Shown here piece after piece: positions 58,765 to 64,000 of a stretch of 64,000 nucleotides of DNA. A program made the position numbers and the translations under genes. A model generated the notes under the pieces. It was not told the DNA's origin and ran no database searches. It saw only the letters and a program-made list of their open reading frames with translations. Positions within the stretch are counted from its first letter, which is position 1. Every line of letters starts with the position of its first letter. Origin of the DNA: Bog-473 sp963809715 (GTDB taxonomy: Bacteria; Actinomycetota; Acidimicrobiia; Acidimicrobiales; RAAP-2); the NCBI GenBank assembly GCA_963809715.1, contig CAWEKO010000003.1, positions 558,001 to 622,000 on the forward strand, given 5' to 3'.

Positions 58765-59739
58765 GTGTTCGCTGCGCTTTTCGATGCGCGAGTGGCCCCC
58801 CTGAACGGGAGCCACTACTTCTCCACCCAGTTCAGCTTCGTGCCGGTGACCCTGATCGTCGTGGCCCTGGCCCTCTACCTGTGGGCCGTCAGGCGGAACA
58901 ACGCCCTGCACCCCCGGCATCCCTGGTCCGCCCTCAAGACGGCGGCCTGGATCGGCGCCCTGGTCACCACCGGGATCTCGATCTTCAGCTTCATCGGGGT
59001 CTACGACGGCGAGCTCTTCTGGGACCACATGGTCCAACACCTTCTCCTCATCATGGTGGCGGCGCCCCTCTTCGCCATCGCCTCGCCGGTGCAGCTGGCC
59101 TGGCGGGCGACGACGGGCACGTCGCACATCGCGGTGACCGAGATCCTGCGCTCGTGGCCGGCCAAGGTGCTCGGCCACCCGGTCATCGCCTTCGTGCTCT
59201 ACGCCGTGTTCATCCCGCTCTCACACCTGACGAGTTGGTACAACGACACGCTCCAGCACGAGTCGCTCCACAACGCGGAGCATCTGGCCTTCCTGTTCGT
59301 GGGCTACCTCTTCTGGCGCCAGGTCTTCGGGGACGACCCCAACTGCTACCGCCTCCACCCCGCCCTCCAGTTCTTCTACCTCTTCCTGGCCATCCCGATC
59401 GACACCTTCACCGGCCTGTCGCTGGCCGGGGCGACCAGGGAGATGTTCCCGGCCTACTGCGAGACGGTCCGCCAGCTCGGTTGTGCCGGCTTCACCGTGC
59501 CCCATCCGTGGGGCCCGTCCTACGTGGTGGACCTCCACATCGGCGGGGACCTCATGTGGGTGGTGGGCGACACCTTGATGCTGTGGCCGATGATCCCCGT
59601 CGCCCTGCGCTGGATGCACATGGACGAGCGCAGGGCAGAGCGCATCGACCGTGAGCTCGATGCGCAGGCCGCAGCCGAGGGGGATCAGCCGCCGAGGTCC
59701 ATCAGCTCGACCCGAACGCCATCGGGGTCGGTGCAGTAG
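58765..59739 (+). CDS. ctaG: Cytochrome c oxidase assembly factor CtaG (caa3 type)
   Basis: A 324-residue membrane protein with about seven helices. Diagnostic segments are DHMVQHLLLIMVAAPLFAIA, VLYAVFIPLSHLTSW, HNAEHLAFLFVGYLFWRQVF and GDLMWVVGDTLMLWP; the His residues could bind copper. The family (PF09678) helps assemble cytochrome c oxidase. GTG 58765 has a leaderless -10 box. The last 55 bases overlap the convergent VOC gene on the other strand. Confidence 0.88.
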   Translation: MFAALFDARVAPLNGSHYFSTQFSFVPVTLIVVALALYLWAVRRNNALHPRHPWSALKTAAWIGALVTTGISIFSFIGVYDGELFWDHMVQHLLLIMVAAPLFAIASPVQLAWRATTGTSHIAVTEILRSWPAKVLGHPVIAFVLYAVFIPLSHLTSWYNDTLQHESLHNAEHLAFLFVGYLFWRQVFGDDPNCYRLHPALQFFYLFLAIPIDTFTGLSLAGATREMFPAYCETVRQLGCAGFTVPHPWGPSYVVDLHIGGDLMWVVGDTLMLWPMIPVALRWMHMDERRAERIDRELDAQAAAEGDQPPRSISSTRTPSGSVQ

Positions 59740-60137
59740 ACGAAGCGCAGCGGCGTCCCGCCCAGGTCGATCTCGGTCCGGCTCGAGTCGACGACGGAAC
59801 CGCCCAGTTCCACCAGGTGCGCGGCCACGGCCTCGGCGTCGCGGACCCGGAAGGACAGGTGGGTCAGGCCCAGCTGGTGGACGGGCCGGCGTTCACGCGG
59901 GCCGACAGGATCGGGCACCGTGAAGGCGAGCAGCTCAACAGCCGTCTGCCCGCGCCGGATGAACTGGGACGTGACCGAGACGTCGGGGAGGTCCATGAGC
60001 GCGGCGAATTCCGACCCGATGGCGTGCGATTCCGCCTTCTCGAAGCCGAGGCCGTCGCAGTAGAAGTGCAGCGACCGCTCCAGGTCGCTCACGCAGATGC
60101 CGAAATGCGAAAAGGTCGTCTCCAGGGTGTCGTCCAC
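59685..60137 (-). CDS. VOC-fold protein (glyoxalase / methylmalonyl-CoA epimerase-like)
   Basis: 150 residues from GTG 60137. There are two beta-alpha-beta-beta-beta modules: HFGICVSDLERSLHFYCDGL with the first metal His, and LGLTHLSFRVRDAEAVAAHL with the second. The Glu ligand is expected in GVRVELMDL. It is divergent from the mutase gene, so a methylmalonyl-CoA epimerase role is attractive, but the sequence looks like a general glyoxalase/dioxygenase member and the substrate is open. An in-frame ATG at 60176 is less likely because it would extend into the mutase promoter region. Confidence 0.75.
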   Translation of the reverse strand: MDDTLETTFSHFGICVSDLERSLHFYCDGLGFEKAESHAIGSEFAALMDLPDVSVTSQFIRRGQTAVELLAFTVPDPVGPRERRPVHQLGLTHLSFRVRDAEAVAAHLVELGGSVVDSSRTEIDLGGTPLRFVYCTDPDGVRVELMDLGG

Positions 60138-60199
60138 GGCCGTCAGTCTGCCCGTTTCCGGGCCCAGATGGCCCAATGACCCCGAACCTTCGTAATCTC

Positions 60200-61807
60200 A
60201 TGGATGTGAATCCGCAGACCGACCAGGGACCACCCGAGCGCCAAACGGACTCGGGCATCGACATCCACGCCGTGTACACGGCCGACGACCTCGCCGGTTG
60301 GGACCCGTCGGCCCAGCTCGGGCAGCCCGGAACGTTCCCGTACACCCGTGGCGTCCACGCCCAGATGTACCGCTCGAAGCTGTGGACGATGCGCCAATAC
60401 GCGGGCTTCGGCTCGGCCGAGTCTACGAACCAGCGCTTCAAGTTCCTCCTCGACGCCGGCCAGACCGGCCTCTCGTGTGCCTTCGACCTCCCGACACAAA
60501 TGGGGTACGACTCCGACCACCCGCGGGCCGAAGGCGAGGTCGGGAAGGTCGGGGTGGCCATCGACTCGCTGGCCGACATGCGCCTGCTCATGGCCGATCT
60601 CCCGATGGACAAGGTCACGACGTCCATGACCATCAATGCCACCGGGGCCATCCTGCTCCTGCTCTACGAGTTGGTGGCCGAAGAGCAGGGGGTGCCGGGC
60701 GAGAAGGTACGCGGCACCATCCAGAACGACATTCTGAAGGAGTACATCGCCCGCGGCACGTACATCTACCCGCCCCGCCCTTCCATGCGCCTGATCGTGG
60801 ACACCTTCGCCTACTGCGCGGCCAACCTGCCCAGCTGGAACACCATCTCCATTTCGGGCTACCACATCCGGGAGGCGGGTTCGACGGCGGTCCAGGAGAT
60901 CGCCTTCACCTTGGCCAACGGCATCGCCTACGTCGAGGCGGCCATGGCCGCCGGCATGGACATCGACGCGTTCGCGCCCCGGCTCTCCTTCTTCTGGAAT
61001 GCGCACAACAACCTCTTCGAGGAGGTGGCCAAGTACCGGGCGGCACGGCGCATGTGGGCTCGCATCATGACGGAGCGCTTCGGGGCCAAGGACGAGCGCT
61101 CGAAGATGCTGCGCTTCCACACCCAGACCGGCGGGTCGACGCTCACGGCGCAGCAGCCGGAGAACAACATTGTGCGGGTCACCGTACAGTCGTTGGCCGC
61201 CGCGCTGGGAGGCACGCAGAGCCTGCACACCAACGGGTTCGACGAGGCGCTCGGATTGCCCACCACCCGGGCGGCCAAGATCGCTCTGCGCACCCAGCAG
61301 ATCGTCGGGTTCGAGTCCGGCGTGGCCGACACCGTGGACCCGCTGGCCGGATCCTATTTCGTCGAGGCGCTCACCGACGAGGTGGAGGCGGCAGCGAACG
61401 ACTACCTGCAGCGGATCGAGGACATGGGTGGCGCCGTGGCCGCCATTGAGGCCCGCTTCATGCAGGAGGAGATCGAGTCGGCCGCCTACACGTACGCCAA
61501 GGCGGTCGACGACGGCGAGAAGGTGGTCGTCGGCGTGAACAAGTTCACCGACGCCGAAGCGGAAGCGGCCGAGGTGTTCCCCATCGACATCAAGCTCCAA
61601 CAGATGCAGATCGACCGCACCCGCCAGGTGCGGGCCGAGCGCGATCAGGCCGCCGTCGACCGGGCCCTGGCCGATGTGGCCGAGACGGCGAAGGGCGAGG
61701 GCAACCTCCTGGTGCCGATGAAGGAGGCGCTGCGGGCCATGGCCACGCTGGGCGAGGTCGCCGACGTGCTGCGGGGGGAGTTCGGCGTGTACCAGCCAGG
61801 CGGCTGA
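60200..61807 (+). CDS. Methylmalonyl-CoA mutase-type catalytic subunit without B12 domain
   Basis: 535 residues of the mutase TIM barrel. It has PYTRGVHAQMYRSKLWTMRQ, then AGFGSAESTNQR, FDLPTQMGYDSDHPRAEGE, SISGYHIREAGSTAVQE, FHTQTGGSTLTAQQPENNI and TNGFDEALGLPT. The Tyr of AQMYRS matches methylmalonyl-CoA mutase Tyr89. The C-terminal cobalamin domain (DxHxxG) is absent, so a separate small subunit is needed. Isobutyryl-, ethylmalonyl- or hydroxyisobutyryl-CoA mutase are alternatives. Starts at 60176, 60200 or GTG 60206 are possible; TAATCT 7 bases before 60206 would suit a leaderless start. Confidence 0.87.
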   Translation: MDVNPQTDQGPPERQTDSGIDIHAVYTADDLAGWDPSAQLGQPGTFPYTRGVHAQMYRSKLWTMRQYAGFGSAESTNQRFKFLLDAGQTGLSCAFDLPTQMGYDSDHPRAEGEVGKVGVAIDSLADMRLLMADLPMDKVTTSMTINATGAILLLLYELVAEEQGVPGEKVRGTIQNDILKEYIARGTYIYPPRPSMRLIVDTFAYCAANLPSWNTISISGYHIREAGSTAVQEIAFTLANGIAYVEAAMAAGMDIDAFAPRLSFFWNAHNNLFEEVAKYRAARRMWARIMTERFGAKDERSKMLRFHTQTGGSTLTAQQPENNIVRVTVQSLAAALGGTQSLHTNGFDEALGLPTTRAAKIALRTQQIVGFESGVADTVDPLAGSYFVEALTDEVEAAANDYLQRIEDMGGAVAAIEARFMQEEIESAAYTYAKAVDDGEKVVVGVNKFTDAEAEAAEVFPIDIKLQQMQIDRTRQVRAERDQAAVDRALADVAETAKGEGNLLVPMKEALRAMATLGEVADVLRGEFGVYQPGG

Positions 61808-61853
61808 GCCCGGGTACGGGCGTGCGGGGCCGAGGCTCCTCCCCTCGACATGT

Positions 61854-62177
61854 TCACCGGGGCGAATCGGGCTCGTGGGGCCCAGCGACGACCACCCTCT
61901 CGAAGTGCTCGACGAGCGGGAAGGGGTCGTAGAAGTGATGCAGCGCGGCGCGCCAACTCTCGTAGGCGGCCGAGCCCCGAAAGCCTTCAGTGTGGTCCTC
62001 GAGGTGTTCCCACTCGACGAGGAGCAGGAAGCAGCTCGATCGTTCGATGCCGCGCTCGACCCGGAGGGAGACGAATCCCGGGCTGGAGGCGATGAGAGCC
62101 TTGGCCCGCTCCATGGCGTCGAGGAACTCCCCTTCGCGTCCGGGAACGACGTCGAGGAGTGCGTGCTCGGTGATCAC
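61854..62177 (-). CDS. Antibiotic biosynthesis monooxygenase (ABM) domain protein
   Basis: 107 residues with the ferredoxin-like ABM fold. It has MITEHALLDVVPGREGEFLD, SSPGFVSLRVERGIE, CFLLLVEWEHLEDHTEGFR and a terminal HHFYDPFPLVEHFE. Members are small cofactor-free oxygenases, heme-degrading enzymes or dimeric stress proteins; this one lacks features to choose among them. Its start overlaps the M20 gene stop by four bases (ATGA), so it is the downstream gene of that operon. Confidence 0.8.
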   Translation of the reverse strand: MITEHALLDVVPGREGEFLDAMERAKALIASSPGFVSLRVERGIERSSCFLLLVEWEHLEDHTEGFRGSAAYESWRAALHHFYDPFPLVEHFERVVVAGPHEPDSPR

Positions 62178-63343
62178 ACCCGAGCGAGCAGGTGGGCCCG
62201 CAGGTCGGGGTTGGAGGCGGCGTCGATCGCCGTCCAGGCCAGCGCGATCGCGCCGTCCCGCACGGCGGCATCGGCCGAGGCCGTCACGCAGGCGGCAGCA
62301 AACTCCTTCTGGTGGTTCACGGCCCCATTCGTCTCAATGCCGATGAGCGGATGGATCGTGGGGACGGCGAGTGAGACATTCGCCATGTCGGTCGACAACG
62401 TCGGAAGTGGCGTGTCGGCGTCGTCCGCCTCGAAGTGGCGGCCGAGCGATTCCGCGTTGGCCCGGTAGGCGGCCTGCAAACCCGGATCCGTCTCCATGTG
62501 CGAGTAGATCGGGGAGAGTTCCACATAGCCGAGGGTGCAACCGCTGGCCAGGGCGCCGGCCTCGAAGCAGGCCTCCACCCTCCGCCGTAGGGCACGCAGC
62601 CCGTCATAGGTGGGCGAGCGCACCATGTACCGAGCGGTGATCGATCCCGGAATGACGTTGGCCGCGCCGGGACTGCGTGTGACCACGCCGTGCACCTGGT
62701 CACCGGGGGGCAATTGTTGGCGGAGCAGTCCGAGCGCGACCTGGGACACGGTCAGCGCGTCTTGCGCGTTGACTCCTTCCCACGGTGCCGCCGAGGCGTG
62801 GGCCTCTCGGCCGGTGTAGGTCACGTCGAAATGCGCGACGGCCAGGCACCGCGCGACGAGACGCTCGGTCGGCCAGGGGTGGACCATCATGGCGGCGTGC
62901 ACGCCGGTGAAGGCGCCGCGCTCGAGCATGAGGATCTTCCCGCCCCCGCCCTCCTCGGCCGGGGTGCCGAGCACGCGGACGCTGAGGCCGACCTCGTCGG
63001 CCACCTCGGCCAGGGCCAGACCGGCCCCCACCGCCGTCGCCGCGATGATGTTGTGGCCGCAGGCATGGCCGACATCGGGGAGCGCGTCGTATTCGGCGCA
63101 GACGGCAACCGTGAGCTCGCCGGACCCGGAGCGCGATTCGACCGCCGTTGCGAGCTCGTACACGCCCTCTTTTGCTTCGAGCCCACCGGCACGCAGGGCC
63201 TCGGCTACCGCGTGGGCGGAGGCCGTCTCGTCGTAGCAGAGCTCAGGGTGTGCGTGGACGAAGTGGCTGAGCGAGACGAGGTCGTCGAGGTGGCGGTCGA
63301 CGGCGGCGGCCGCCACTTCCTTTGCCGACGAAGGGCTCGACAC
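62174..63343 (-). CDS. M20 family amidohydrolase/peptidase
   Basis: 389 residues. FVHAHPELCYDETASAHAVA is the M20D N-terminus. Metal ligands and base are in DVGHACGHNIIAA (Cys-Gly-His) and GTPAEEGGGGKILM (Glu-Glu). The dimerisation domain has TGREAHASAAPWEGVNAQDA. The C-terminal His ligand is probably in the NGAVNHQKEFA region. It hydrolyses N-acyl amino acids or aminobenzoyl-glutamate-like amides. GTG 63343 starts directly after the stop of the biotin-carboxylase gene, in the same direction. Confidence 0.87.
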   Translation of the reverse strand: MSSPSSAKEVAAAAVDRHLDDLVSLSHFVHAHPELCYDETASAHAVAEALRAGGLEAKEGVYELATAVESRSGSGELTVAVCAEYDALPDVGHACGHNIIAATAVGAGLALAEVADEVGLSVRVLGTPAEEGGGGKILMLERGAFTGVHAAMMVHPWPTERLVARCLAVAHFDVTYTGREAHASAAPWEGVNAQDALTVSQVALGLLRQQLPPGDQVHGVVTRSPGAANVIPGSITARYMVRSPTYDGLRALRRRVEACFEAGALASGCTLGYVELSPIYSHMETDPGLQAAYRANAESLGRHFEADDADTPLPTLSTDMANVSLAVPTIHPLIGIETNGAVNHQKEFAAACVTASADAAVRDGAIALAWTAIDAASNPDLRAHLLARV

Positions 63344-64000
63344 CTACTCGATGACCGCCACGATGTCGCCGGCCCCGACGGAGTCTCCTGCGCTCACTCG
63401 GATTTCCTTCACGACGCCGTCCTTCTCGGCCGCCACTGCGTTCTCCATCTTCATCGCCTCGAGGAGGCAGATCGACTGGCCGACTTCCACCACGTCGCCC
63501 ACGGCGACCAGGAGCTTCACGATTGTTCCCTGCATGGGCACGATCACCTGACCCGAGCCGGTTCCCGCCACGGCGTGGCTCGACGCCCGCTTGGGTCGGC
63601 CCGCGGGGCGAGCCGACGACGCCGACGGGCCCAGGTCGGGGACCCAGAGTCGCACCGAATAGCGCCGGCCATCGACCTCGGCCGTGACGTCGCGCTGCAC
63701 GGTCGGGACCTCATCGTCACCGGCTACGGGGGCGACCCCGGCGACCGGAACGCTGAGACCGCTGAGGTCGAGCGTGTCCTCGACCCACTTGGTCGAGTAC
63801 TCCACGTTGGCGAAGTCGGGGTGGCTCAGGATCGCCTGGTGGGCCGGCAGCGTGGTGGCCACGCCGGTGATCGTTGTCTCCCCGATGGCACGCAACATGC
63901 GACGCCGGGCCGCCTCGCGGTCGGGGGCCCAGACGATGAGCTTGGCGATCAGGTTGTCGTAGTACTGGGAGACGGTGTCACCGGACTCGTAGCCGCTGTC
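63344..64000 (-). CDS. Acyl-CoA carboxylase alpha chain, C-terminal part (biotin carboxylase/BCCP; 5' end outside window)
   Basis: C-terminal 218 residues of an AccA/PccA-type chain. The last biotin-carboxylase segment is SQYYDNLIAKLIVWAPDREA, then a linker domain, and the biotinyl domain with the biotin Lys in LLEAMKMENAVAAEKDG. Actinobacterial alpha chains of about 600-670 residues serve acetyl- or propionyl-CoA carboxylases. Near the methylmalonyl-type mutase, propionyl-CoA carboxylation is likely, but the chain alone does not decide. It is the upstream gene of the M20 and ABM genes on the same strand. Confidence 0.9.
   Translation of the reverse strand, partial: DSGYESGDTVSQYYDNLIAKLIVWAPDREAARRRMLRAIGETTITGVATTLPAHQAILSHPDFANVEYSTKWVEDTLDLSGLSVPVAGVAPVAGDDEVPTVQRDVTAEVDGRRYSVRLWVPDLGPSASSARPAGRPKRASSHAVAGTGSGQVIVPMQGTIVKLLVAVGDVVEVGQSICLLEAMKMENAVAAEKDGVVKEIRVSAGDSVGAGDIVAVIE

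Overview
The window is GC-rich DNA, densely packed with genes on both strands, that reads as the chromosome of an actinobacterium. Acidimicrobiia is my best guess, but that is inference. The signs are many GTG/TTG starts, ATGA/GTGA stop-start overlaps, leaderless genes (a TANNNT box 6-9 bases before the start codon with no ribosome binding site), homodimeric AceE, FadE/FadD/FadA-type acyl-CoA genes, KstR-like operators, and a SUF operon that includes a Rieske ferredoxin. I found no rRNA, tRNA, CRISPR array, transposase or prophage gene. No stretch longer than 300 bases lacks a gene.

Region by region. 1-4.3 kb: the 3' end of citramalate synthase, a CocE-type hydrolase, an unknown gene and an epoxide-hydrolase-like protein. 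4.3-11.9 kb: an acyl-CoA degradation island (acyl-CoA dehydrogenase, FadA5-like thiolase, crotonase, hotdog thioesterase, acyl-CoA ligase, SDR) with two near-perfect KstR-type operators and a potassium channel gene inside it. 12-15.3 kb: Lgt, a NlpC/P60 cell-wall hydrolase and dienelactone hydrolase. 15.4-19.7 kb: lyase, methylsuccinyl-CoA-dehydrogenase-like and MaoC genes that together resemble the second half of the ethylmalonyl-CoA pathway. 19.7-26.9 kb: MutY (no normal start codon), hydrolases, flavin reductase, an RmlC-like epimerase, a RodZ-C-terminus-like membrane protein and oligopeptidase B. 27-36.1 kb: two convergent SUF operons (sufB ... sufD-Rieske-sufC, facing sufC-sufS-sufU) with a LytR-CpsA-Psr gene between them. 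36.1-41.5 kb: metallohydrolase, FadE-like protein, a degenerate alpha/beta hydrolase, ThiE, an HhH protein and an Rrf2 operon. 41.5-54.2 kb: pyruvate dehydrogenase E1, RNase H, E3, E2, LipB, LipA, MetH, cobalamin adenosyltransferase and a nitroreductase. 54.3-64 kb: a rhodanese-MoeB fusion, CapA-like protein, hydrolase, aldo/keto reductase, CtaG, a VOC protein, a methylmalonyl-CoA-mutase catalytic subunit, an ABM protein, an M20 amidohydrolase and the 3' end of a biotin carboxylase/BCCP gene.

How the genes work together. Propionyl-CoA from odd-chain, branched or steroid side-chain oxidation could be carboxylated by the biotin-dependent enzyme (63.3 kb onward), epimerised, possibly by the VOC protein, and rearranged by the mutase. 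The adenosyltransferase at 53 kb would supply the mutase's cofactor. The AceE-E2-E3 complex needs the adjacent LipB and LipA for lipoylation, and LipA in turn needs Fe-S clusters from the two SUF operons.

Caution on quality. Between about 46.67 and 54.12 kb the reading frames of E2, lipB, lipA, metH, the adenosyltransferase and the nitroreductase are broken about 14 times. Nearly all of these are explained by one extra G or C. I see none elsewhere. This looks like a local consensus problem, not decay of essential genes.
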